From Candidatus Omnitrophota bacterium (GTDB taxonomy: Bacteria > Omnitrophota > Koll11 > Gygaellales > Profunditerraquicolaceae): a DNA stretch of 6,624 nucleotides. Under the pieces are notes generated by a model. That model was not told the DNA's origin. It saw only the letters and a list, made by a program, of their open reading frames with translations, and ran no database searches. Shown here one piece after another: positions 1 through 5,466 of the stretch. The DNA lies in assembly GCA_028712045.1 (NCBI GenBank), contig JAQTRA010000055.1:1-6624 (forward strand). Direction: 5' to 3'. Each line of letters starts with the position of its first letter. Within the stretch, counting starts at the first letter, position 1. The position numbers and the translations under genes are program-made.

Positions 1-59
1 TAAGTCAATTCATAAAATGTTCCATCCCCGGCCGTAGTAAGAGCAGGAATAGGTAAGCT
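1..59 (+). other. Leader of the tRNA nucleotidyltransferase gene; possible tail of an upstream gene
   Basis: This short stretch precedes the first complete gene. One + strand frame is open from base 3 to a TAA at 54-56 and could be the last 17 codons of an upstream gene, but it is too short to identify. An AGG at 51-53, six bases before the ATG at 60, is a weak candidate ribosome binding site. The small distance to ATG 60 would fit a tightly spaced operon continuing upstream. I see no convincing promoter, tRNA or terminator here. Confidence 0.3.
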
Positions 60-1343
60 ATGAAAAAATATTTAAAAAATCTGCCTCAAGAAATAAAATA
101 CCTGATTAACGCAGCTCAAAAGGTTTCCGGTGAAACCAAGATGCCGGCTTATCTGGTGGGTGGGTTTGTGCGTGATTTAATCCTCGGGGTCAAGAACTTT
201 GATTTAGATATTACGGTTGAAGGAAGCGGCATACTTTTTGCGGATAAACTTGCTAATCAGCTAAAAGCAAAATTAAATATCCATGAACGGTTTGGAACGG
301 CCACGTTAATTTTAAAGAATGGCACAAAGATCGATGTGGCTACTACCCGTAAAGAGCGTTATCCAACTTGCGCAGCCCTGCCCATAGTTACCTTTGGATT
401 ATTAAACGAAGATCTTTTGCGCCGGGATTTTACGATTAATGCTATGGCCTTAAGGATCGCCCGCGGTAAAAAACAGCAATTAACTGACCCTTTTGGCGGC
501 AATGAAGATCTGAATAAAAAGTGTATCCGTGTTCTGCATGATTTAAGTTTCGAGGATGATCCTACGCGGATATTAAGGGCAATTCGTTTTGAACAGCGTT
601 ATAATTTTAAAATTGAACCCAAAACGCTTAAGCTTTTAAAGGAAGCAGTAGCTTTAGGCTTATTATTTAAACCCAATGCCCATCGCCTGCGTGACGATTT
701 AATCTTAATGCTTAAGGAAAATAATCCTGCTAAGCAGATTAAGCGTTTAGCCAGCCTGGCGGGTTTATCTTTTATCAGCCGTAAGCTAAGCTGCGGTAAA
801 GCAACCTACAGTTTATTTAAAGCTATCGGAAATGAGGTTGCCTGGTTTGAGAAAAATTTTCCCACCCGCAGAAAACTTGATATTTGGCTGATTTATTTTA
901 TCGCTTTACTCAAACCCCTGGGAAAAGCTGAAATAAAGAGGATTATCCAAAAGTTAGGCTTACGCAAAGGAGAAGAGAAGAGAGCGCTTGATTATTGCCA
1001 AATGAGTAAGAAACTTATCCGGCGTTTAAGCCAGAAAGGCTTAACTGCTGCGCAGATTTTTTCTTTACTTGAACCATTGAGCTATGAAGCGATCATTTTA
1101 CTTAACGCTACTTCGAAAAATAAGGATCTTAAGCAATATATTTCGGATTTTATTGAAATTTATAATGGTATGCAGGTTTGTGTTTCCGGTAAAGACCTGC
1201 ATGGTTTAGGGATAATGCCGGGGCCAGTTTATCAGAAAATTTTTGCTAAAGTTCTAACCGCTAAGCTTAACGGGGGAGTGTCTACTTATCAGGATGAGTT
1301 AGTTTTAATTAAGGGGTTAATCCGTCAGAAAGGAAATGATTAA
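60..1343 (+). CDS. tRNA nucleotidyltransferase (CCA-adding or A-adding), class II poly(A) polymerase family
   Basis: This cytoplasmic enzyme adds nucleotides to tRNA 3' ends without a nucleic acid template, completing or repairing the CCA tail needed for aminoacylation. The 427-residue protein shows the class II family motifs in order. The nucleotidyltransferase signature GGFVRDLILG is at 34-43, with metal-binding aspartates D48 and D50. IDVATTRKERY follows, then RRDFTINAMA from R121, then the base-recognition helix DDPTR at 166-170 running into ILRAIRF. Near the C-terminus, SGKDLHGLGIMPGP resembles the conserved tail of many bacterial CCA/A-adding enzymes. No HD phosphohydrolase or CBS domain is visible. 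ATG 60 places the motifs at normal distances from the N-terminus. The gene ends 2 bp before rbfA, so co-transcription is likely. The family is secure. Whether the enzyme adds CCA, only A, or poly(A) cannot be decided from sequence, so I give no symbol. Confidence 0.93.
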   Translation: MKKYLKNLPQEIKYLINAAQKVSGETKMPAYLVGGFVRDLILGVKNFDLDITVEGSGILFADKLANQLKAKLNIHERFGTATLILKNGTKIDVATTRKERYPTCAALPIVTFGLLNEDLLRRDFTINAMALRIARGKKQQLTDPFGGNEDLNKKCIRVLHDLSFEDDPTRILRAIRFEQRYNFKIEPKTLKLLKEAVALGLLFKPNAHRLRDDLILMLKENNPAKQIKRLASLAGLSFISRKLSCGKATYSLFKAIGNEVAWFEKNFPTRRKLDIWLIYFIALLKPLGKAEIKRIIQKLGLRKGEEKRALDYCQMSKKLIRRLSQKGLTAAQIFSLLEPLSYEAIILLNATSKNKDLKQYISDFIEIYNGMQVCVSGKDLHGLGIMPGPVYQKIFAKVLTAKLNGGVSTYQDELVLIKGLIRQKGND

Positions 1344-1345
1344 AA

Positions 1346-1723
1346 ATGTCCAGGCATGAACGTGTTGAAGAAGCAATCAGAAAAGAAGTAAGCACAATAA
1401 TCCATGATGAATTAAAAGATCCGCGCATAGGTTTTCTTACGGTAATTCGGGTAGAATTAACTAAAGATTTAAGGTCGGCTAAGATTTTTTACAGTGTTTT
1501 AGGCAAAGATGAAGAGCGCCGAAAAACAAAATTAGCTTTGGATTCGGCTTTAGGGTTTATCCGTAGCTTAGTTGCCCAAAGAGTCAACTTGCGCATTGCC
1601 ACTGAACTTATGTTTTACGAAGACCGCTCAACGGAATATAGCGTGAGAATAGAAGAAGTGTTAAATCAATTAAAGGAAAAAAATGAGCCTAAAAAAGATT
1701 TGCCGACAGATAAAGAAGTATAA
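1346..1723 (+). CDS. rbfA: Ribosome-binding factor A
   Basis: RbfA is a small KH-fold protein that binds the 30S subunit and helps late 16S rRNA maturation, especially the 5'-end helix, and is important in the cold. The 125-residue length is typical. Family features include the N-terminal helix SRHERVEEAIRKEVS, the DELKDPRIGFLTV segment at 21-33, and the VELTKDLRSAKIFYSV strand at about 36-51. The late motif RIATELMFYEDRS corresponds to the usual R-x-x-P-x-L-x-F-x-x-D-x-S, with T in place of the proline. The last 13 residues or so are charged and unlike a fold. They are encoded in the 41 bp shared with the next gene, so this tail is probably a by-product of the overlap. An AAAGGA at 1329-1334 lies 11 bases upstream of ATG 1346. 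The neighbours nrnA and ribF are classic rbfA partners. Confidence 0.96.
   Translation: MSRHERVEEAIRKEVSTIIHDELKDPRIGFLTVIRVELTKDLRSAKIFYSVLGKDEERRKTKLALDSALGFIRSLVAQRVNLRIATELMFYEDRSTEYSVRIEEVLNQLKEKNEPKKDLPTDKEV
1672..1677 (+). promoter_or_regulatory. Ribosome binding site of nrnA inside rbfA
   Basis: AAAGGA lies five bases before ATG 1683, inside the rbfA coding sequence. It is the best-placed Shine-Dalgarno sequence in the first operon. It supports the start that makes nrnA overlap rbfA by 41 bp, and it suggests that nrnA translation initiates within, and may be coupled to, rbfA translation. Confidence 0.7.
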
Positions 1724-2657
1724 TAATTTTCTGATTATCAGTCATACTAACCCCGAAGGTGATGCTTTGGGTGCCCAGTTAGGATTTTACAATCTTATTA
1801 AAAAACTAGGCAAGCGCGCAACCATTGTAAGCCAGGACCCTTTGCCTTACGGATACGATTTTCTTCCCGGAAATAAACTTATTCGTCGAATAGATAAAAC
1901 TTCCCGGCGGATTAATTTTGATTGTGTCGCGGTTTTGGACTGTGCAGATTTAAAGCGTACTGGCGAAGCCGCTAAGTTAAATATAGCTGGCAAACCAGTG
2001 TTAAATATTGACCATCATATCAGCAACAAATTTTTTGGCGATGTAAATTGGGTCGAGGCGTCTGCTTCTTCCTGCTCGGAAATGATCTATAAATTGTATA
2101 AACAATTACGAGTTCAGCTGGATAAAGAGAGTGCCCTGGTTTTATATACCGGAATAATGACGGACACCGGGTCATTTCGCTATTCCAATACTTCTAGTTT
2201 TACGCATCAAGCTGTAGCTGATCTTTTGAAATTCGGAATTGATGTGGTGCAAGTTTATCGCAGTACTTATGAAAATATTCCTTTAAGTGATGTTAAATCT
2301 CTGCTTAAGCTTTTGGGCAGCGTGCAGTTTGATGCTCAGGGCAAGATTGCCTGGTTTAAAATGAATCAGGATACTCATTGCCGCAAGCAACCTTGCGTTG
2401 ACCTGGCTGATCTAGCTTTAAGTTTTGGCCGGTCGATCAAAGCCGTCGAAGTGGTAGTATTATTTAAAGAAAATCTTAAAAAGCACCAACTCCGTGTAAA
2501 TTTACGGTCTCAAGGCAAAGTTGATGTTAACAAAATTGCATTTTTATTCGGTGGCGGGGGCCACAAAACTGCTGCTGGTTGTACGCTACATGGCCAGGCA
2601 AAAAAAAATATAAATAAAGTGTTAAAAGCCTGCCAGCTATCCTTGAGGAAAAAATAA
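1683..2657 (+). CDS. nrnA: Bifunctional oligoribonuclease / pAp phosphatase, NrnA type (DHH-DHHA1)
   Basis: NrnA-type proteins degrade very short RNA oligomers from the 5' end and in many species also dephosphorylate 3'-phosphoadenosine 5'-phosphate to AMP. They act in the cytoplasm and need Mn2+. The 324-residue length is typical. The metal-binding motifs of the DHH domain are all present: SHTNPEGDALG at 20-30 (H21, D27), DCAD at 86-89, DHH at 110-112, and TDTGSF with D161. The C-terminal DHHA1 domain ends with GGGGHKTAAG, with H294 and K295 in the substrate-binding loop. ATG 1683 is chosen because of the AAAGGA five bases upstream and because it gives the usual short N-terminal helix before the first motif. 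The gene overlaps rbfA by 41 bp and ends 4 bp before ribF. The family is certain; the balance between oligoribonuclease and pAp phosphatase activity is inferred. An A9 run at 2600-2608 is a possible slippage site. Confidence 0.95.
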   Translation: MSLKKICRQIKKYNNFLIISHTNPEGDALGAQLGFYNLIKKLGKRATIVSQDPLPYGYDFLPGNKLIRRIDKTSRRINFDCVAVLDCADLKRTGEAAKLNIAGKPVLNIDHHISNKFFGDVNWVEASASSCSEMIYKLYKQLRVQLDKESALVLYTGIMTDTGSFRYSNTSSFTHQAVADLLKFGIDVVQVYRSTYENIPLSDVKSLLKLLGSVQFDAQGKIAWFKMNQDTHCRKQPCVDLADLALSFGRSIKAVEVVVLFKENLKKHQLRVNLRSQGKVDVNKIAFLFGGGGHKTAAGCTLHGQAKKNINKVLKACQLSLRKK

Positions 2658-2661
2658 CTTT

Positions 2662-3555
2662 ATGAAAATAATTTTTGGAATCAATAAAATCAATAAGATA
2701 AATAAGCCGGTATTAGCTTTAGGTGTTTTTGATGGTTTGCACCGCGGCCACCGGGTGATCCTTAAAAGCGCAGTTAGCCAGGCGCGTAAAATTAAAGGGA
2801 CTAGTGTAGCCTTAACATTTTGGCCGCATCCGCAAAGAGAAAAGAGCCTGTATTCTCTTGAGCATCGGTTAAGGTTAATTGCGGAATTAGGGATTGAGGT
2901 GTGTATTGTGGTAAACTTTAACCGAAATTTTGCCAGGATAACTGCCGGAGATTTTATTACTAAAATATTAGTCAAAAAAATTGGGGCCAATTTTATTTAT
3001 ATTGGTAAAAACTATCGTTTTGGCCTTAAAGCTGCCGGGGATTATAAATTATTAGCTCAAAGCGCAAAGAAGTATGGTTTTGTACTTAAGGCTTTTAATG
3101 TGTTGAAATCTAAAAACGTGCCGATTAGCAGTACCGCTATCAGAAGCCTGATTAATCAAAGAAAAATTAAAGAAGCTCAGAAGTTGCTGGGCAGGCCAGT
3201 CAGCGTTTTAGGAACCGTGATCAAGGGTAGTAGATTTGGCAGAATATTAGGATTTCCCACAGCGAATATTAATCCGCACCATGAAATTATCCCGCCGCCG
3301 GGTATTTATGCGGTGCAGGTTAATCTGCAGGGAAAGATTTATAATGGAATTTGCTATATCGGCGCCAAGCCTACGATTTTTTCTAAAAATAAATTTTTGC
3401 ATATTGAGGTGCACATATTTAAATTCCGGAAAAATATTTATGGAAAATTCTTAGAAATTCAATTTGTCAAATTAATCCGTTTAGGCCGTAAATTTGCTTC
3501 CCTAACCGAACTAGCCGGCCAGATTAAAAAAGACATACTTTCCTGCTCTGCTTGA
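2662..3555 (+). CDS. ribF: Bifunctional riboflavin kinase / FAD synthetase
   Basis: RibF makes the flavin cofactors: it phosphorylates riboflavin to FMN, then adenylylates FMN to FAD, using ATP for both steps in the cytoplasm. Both domains are complete in the 297 residues. The N-terminal adenylyltransferase has GVFDGLHRGH at 21-30 (the HxGH signature), FWPHP at 53-57 and ISSTAIR at 155-161. The C-terminal riboflavin kinase has the glycine-rich GSRFGRILGFPTAN with the PTAN motif at 199-202, PPGIYAVQV, and the presumed catalytic glutamate E249 in HIEVHIF. The segment NGICYIGAKPTI replaces the more common N-I-G-x-x-P-T-F, a mild variation. ATG 2662 lies 4 bp after the nrnA stop, with GAGG at 2645-2648, 13 bases upstream. 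The first 15 codons are low-complexity and A-rich (NKINKINK). In many bacteria truB stands between nrnA and ribF; here it is absent. Confidence 0.96.
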   Translation: MKIIFGINKINKINKPVLALGVFDGLHRGHRVILKSAVSQARKIKGTSVALTFWPHPQREKSLYSLEHRLRLIAELGIEVCIVVNFNRNFARITAGDFITKILVKKIGANFIYIGKNYRFGLKAAGDYKLLAQSAKKYGFVLKAFNVLKSKNVPISSTAIRSLINQRKIKEAQKLLGRPVSVLGTVIKGSRFGRILGFPTANINPHHEIIPPPGIYAVQVNLQGKIYNGICYIGAKPTIFSKNKFLHIEVHIFKFRKNIYGKFLEIQFVKLIRLGRKFASLTELAGQIKKDILSCSA

Positions 3556-3649
3556 GCTTCCCGCTTATGTTGAATACCACAATCCCTGGCCTTTCGGTGT
3601 CCTTAATCCACTAGTTATTGTATTTGCTATAGTTAAGTGAAATTTTTTC
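3556..3649. other. Spacer between ribF and the mraZ promoter
   Basis: This non-coding spacer separates the first gene group from the division cluster. I searched it for a stem-loop followed by a T run and found none that is convincing, so ribF transcripts may read into mraZ. It contains one inverted copy of the MraZ box core (AATCCACT at 3605-3612, which reads AGTGGATT on the other strand). A + strand frame is open from before the ribF stop to TGA 3638-3640, but it has no start codon or ribosome binding site and is probably chance. Confidence 0.45.
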
Positions 3650-3678
3650 TTGACAAGAGGGGGTATTTTGTCTATACT
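3650..3678 (+). promoter_or_regulatory. Sigma-70 type promoter of the mraZ/dcw cluster
   Basis: TTGACA at 3650-3655 is a perfect -35 hexamer. TATACT at 3673-3678 differs from the -10 consensus TATAAT at one base. The spacer is exactly 17 bp. Transcription should begin near 3684-3686, giving a leader of about 42 bases before the mraZ ATG. This is the only near-consensus promoter I recognised in the window. It sits where the dcw cluster promoter is known to lie in other bacteria, directly upstream of mraZ. Confidence 0.85.
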
Positions 3679-3687
3679 TTGACTACT

Positions 3688-3717
3688 AAGTGGATAAAAG
3701 TGGAGTAAAGTGGATGA
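3688..3717 (+). promoter_or_regulatory. MraZ operator: three AAGTGG boxes at 10-bp period
   Basis: AAGTGG occurs at 3688-3693, 3698-3703 and 3708-3713, exactly one helical turn apart, each followed by A and then a variable spacer. MraZ is known to bind short repeated boxes of this kind: TGGGN repeats at 10-bp spacing in Escherichia coli and AAAGTG-type repeats in Mollicutes. The boxes begin only a few bases downstream of the predicted transcription start and end at the ribosome binding site of mraZ. Bound MraZ would therefore be expected to block initiation or early elongation. Autoregulation is inferred from the family and from this placement. Confidence 0.85.
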
Positions 3718-3721
3718 GAGG
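3716..3721 (+). promoter_or_regulatory. Ribosome binding site of mraZ, adjoining the third MraZ box
   Basis: GAGAGG ends five bases before ATG 3727, which fixes the mraZ start. It directly adjoins the last operator box, so the operator DNA and the translation initiation region are contiguous. Confidence 0.7.
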
Positions 3722-3726
3722 AAAAA

Positions 3727-4164
3727 ATGTTCTACGGTGAGTTTGAGCATTCTATAGACCGTAAGGGCCGGTTGATTTTGCCTGCCAAATTCCGCGAGGT
3801 AGCTAAAAACCAATTCGTGGAAAAATTTTTTGTTACCCGCGGCCTGGATAAATGCCTTTTTATGTTTTCCGAAGAGGAGTGGCGTTCACAAGAAAATAAA
3901 TTTAAAACCATGTCCTTTACTAAACAGCAATCGCGTACTTTTAATCGGTTGCTTTTTAGTGGCGCTCAAGATGTAGCTTTTGATAAACAGGGCAGGATCC
4001 TGCTTCCGCAATATTTAAAAGATTTCGCCGATATCAAAAAAGATGTCATGATTGTGGGTGTATCCAATCGTATTGAAATCTGGGCGAAGGATGCCTGGAA
4101 TGATTTTTATAAAAATAGCCGTCAATCTTTTGAAGAGATTGCGGAGAAATTAATGGATGTTTAA
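3727..4164 (+). CDS. mraZ: Transcriptional regulator MraZ
   Basis: MraZ is a ring-forming DNA-binding protein with two AbrB/SpoVT-like domains. It usually opens the dcw cluster and controls the cluster's promoter. The 145-residue length is typical. The N-terminus MFYGEFEHSIDRKGRLILP is characteristic. The two D-x-x-G-R DNA-binding turns are intact: D11-R15 (DRKGR) and D86-R90 (DKQGR, followed by ILLP), one per tandem domain. ATG 3727 has a ribosome binding site five bases upstream, and immediately upstream of that are three matching MraZ boxes, so regulator and binding site are found together. The gene ends TAA and the rsmH start codon follows with no gap, implying translational coupling. The family is certain. 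Repression is the commonest reported action, but activation is known in some Mollicutes. Confidence 0.97.
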   Translation: MFYGEFEHSIDRKGRLILPAKFREVAKNQFVEKFFVTRGLDKCLFMFSEEEWRSQENKFKTMSFTKQQSRTFNRLLFSGAQDVAFDKQGRILLPQYLKDFADIKKDVMIVGVSNRIEIWAKDAWNDFYKNSRQSFEEIAEKLMDV

Positions 4165-5067
4165 GTGCAAGAAGTAAATTTTCATATTCCGGCAATGTTG
4201 CATGAGGTTGTAGACCATCTGGCCCTAATGCCCGGGCAACTGATTGTTGATGCAACTTTAGGAACCGGCGGGCATTCTTTGGAAATATTAAAAAGGATTA
4301 CTCCCGGGGGTAAATTGATCGGCATTGACCGCGATGAAGATTCATTAAATATCTGCCGGCAAAGATTAAGTGATTTTAACGGTAGCTTTGAATTGGTCCA
4401 TGCCAATTTTGTGGATTTGGATCAGGTGCTGGGTAAATTAGGAATAGATAAAATTGACGGGATTATTTTTGATTTAGGAATTTCTACATTTCAGCTTAAA
4501 AATGCCCAGCGGGGTTTTAGTTTTCAGGAGGAGGGGCCGCTAGATATGCGTTTGGACAAGGATAGCTATATCTCGGCATATGATCTGGTAAACAATCTCA
4601 ATGAGAGCGAAATCTCGGATATGCTCTGGAGTTTTGGCCAGGAGCGTTGGCATAATCGTATCGCGCATTTAATGATCCAGGAGCGTAAATTAGCGCCGAT
4701 TACTACCACCCGGCAATTAGCGGATTTAGTGGTCAAAGCTATACCGCATAGGTACCGCAGAAGCCATTATCGAATTCATCCGGCTACGCGGACTTTCCAA
4801 GCGGTGCGGATTGCGGTTAACCGGGAGCTGGAGATAATTGAAAGCGCAATTAAGAAAGCCGTTGCCATTTTAAAAACGCAAGCTAGAATATGTGTTATTT
4901 CTTTTCACTCTTTGGAAGACCGGGCAGTTAAGTTAACCTTCCGTCAGCTTAAAGCTGAAGGATTAATTAATATTATTACACCTAAACCCCTGACTCCCTT
5001 ATTTAGCGAAATAGAGGCTAATCCCTCTAGCCGTAGTAGTAAGTTCAGGGTTGCTGAAAGGATCTAA
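4165..5067 (+). CDS. rsmH: 16S rRNA (cytosine-1402-N4)-methyltransferase
   Basis: RsmH (formerly MraW) uses S-adenosylmethionine to methylate N4 of C1402 in the decoding centre of 16S rRNA. The 300-residue protein has the full family pattern. HIPAMLHEVVDHL at 7-19 is the usual opening. DATLGTGGHS at 29-38 is the SAM-binding loop, followed by GIDRDEDSL. FDLGIST runs to about 108, then RGFSF from R116 and GPLDMRLD from about 124. HPATRTFQAVRIAVN begins at H205 and SFHSLEDR at 246-253. The SRSSKFRVAERI tail is also typical. The common D-L-G-V-S-S-P-Q reads D-L-G-I-S-T-F-Q here. The start is GTG 4165, directly after the mraZ TAA; the next in-frame start would cut off HIP. Ribosomes finishing mraZ probably reinitiate here, because no strong Shine-Dalgarno is well placed. 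The gene order matches the dcw cluster. Confidence 0.97.
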   Translation: MQEVNFHIPAMLHEVVDHLALMPGQLIVDATLGTGGHSLEILKRITPGGKLIGIDRDEDSLNICRQRLSDFNGSFELVHANFVDLDQVLGKLGIDKIDGIIFDLGISTFQLKNAQRGFSFQEEGPLDMRLDKDSYISAYDLVNNLNESEISDMLWSFGQERWHNRIAHLMIQERKLAPITTTRQLADLVVKAIPHRYRRSHYRIHPATRTFQAVRIAVNRELEIIESAIKKAVAILKTQARICVISFHSLEDRAVKLTFRQLKAEGLINIITPKPLTPLFSEIEANPSSRSSKFRVAERI

Positions 5068-5073
5068 AATTAT

Positions 5074-5442
5074 ATGAGAATGACTAAGTTTTTCTCAGTA
5101 GTAGTTTTTATCACTTCATTCTCGGTTCTTTATGTTTACCAGCAAAGCGAGATTTTCCGGCTGGCTTATCTGGGGCAGAAGAAGCAAGCTACCTTTAATG
5201 AATTACTTGATAAGAATACCGCATTAAGATACAATATCAGAAAGAATTCGTCATTAGTGGCGATCGGTAACCGGATTAATAGTTCCAAAGAATTTCAGAT
5301 GCCGGATAATTATCGCTATGTTAAATTTATTTCCTCAAGGGATGGCTTAAAACTTGCGGATCAGAATCAAAGCCGAGAAGGTTTGCTGGCACGTATTTTT
5401 AGTTTAAAACGTGAAGCCCAGGCAAAGACAATTAACCCCTAA
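5074..5442 (+). CDS. ftsL: Small bitopic membrane protein in the ftsL position, likely cell division protein FtsL
   Basis: FtsL is a small septal protein that works with FtsB and FtsQ to activate the FtsW-FtsI peptidoglycan synthase. Identification rests on position (between rsmH and ftsI) and architecture, because FtsL sequences are poorly conserved. The 122-residue protein has a short basic N-terminus (MRMTK), one membrane segment at about 6-22, and a helical, probably coiled-coil stretch at about 24-65 containing ELLDKNTALRYNI. After it, LVAIGNRINSSKEFQMPDNYRYV resembles the I-A-x-x-x-L-G-M-x-x-P part of FtsL proteins. The charged tail from about 90 onward is long for the family and unassigned. 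The rest should face outward across the membrane. ATG 5074 is preferred over ATG 5080 because AAGGA at 5058-5062 is nearer. The gap to rsmH is 6 bp and to ftsI 24 bp. Confidence 0.75.
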   Translation: MRMTKFFSVVVFITSFSVLYVYQQSEIFRLAYLGQKKQATFNELLDKNTALRYNIRKNSSLVAIGNRINSSKEFQMPDNYRYVKFISSRDGLKLADQNQSREGLLARIFSLKREAQAKTINP

Positions 5443-5466
5443 GATTTATTATCAATAAAGAGCACT

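Noticed and set aside
1..59. A minus-strand open frame through the window start that reads like protein.
   Set aside because: It has a stop just inside the nucleotidyltransferase gene and no usable start codon between that stop and the window edge, so it cannot be the start of a gene. About 19 open codons are expected by chance.
2674..2708. Low-complexity AATCAATAAA-like repeats at the start of ribF, considered as a repeat element or binding site.
   Set aside because: They simply encode the NKINKINK run in the variable N-terminus of RibF, and no copy occurs elsewhere in the window.
2637..2990. Minus-strand open frame of 117 codons opposite the ribF N-terminus.
   Set aside because: It is antisense to the conserved adenylyltransferase domain of ribF and has no recognisable domain; it is a shadow frame.
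3527..3640. A + strand open frame crossing the ribF stop and ending at TGA 3638-3640, with a protein-like hydrophobic end.
   Set aside because: It is closed upstream by a stop within ribF and has no start codon or ribosome binding site. RibF already ends at the length expected for its family, so this is neither a frameshifted extension nor a clear gene remnant.
3565..3813. Minus-strand open frame of 82 codons covering the mraZ promoter and start.
   Set aside because: It is antisense to the promoter, operator and MraZ N-terminus, all of which are well supported. No family features or ribosome binding site were seen.
4046..4406. Two short minus-strand open frames (4046-4255 and 4182-4406) opposite the mraZ end and the rsmH start.
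   Set aside because: They overlap each other and lie antisense to conserved mraZ and rsmH sequence, and their translations show no recognisable motifs.
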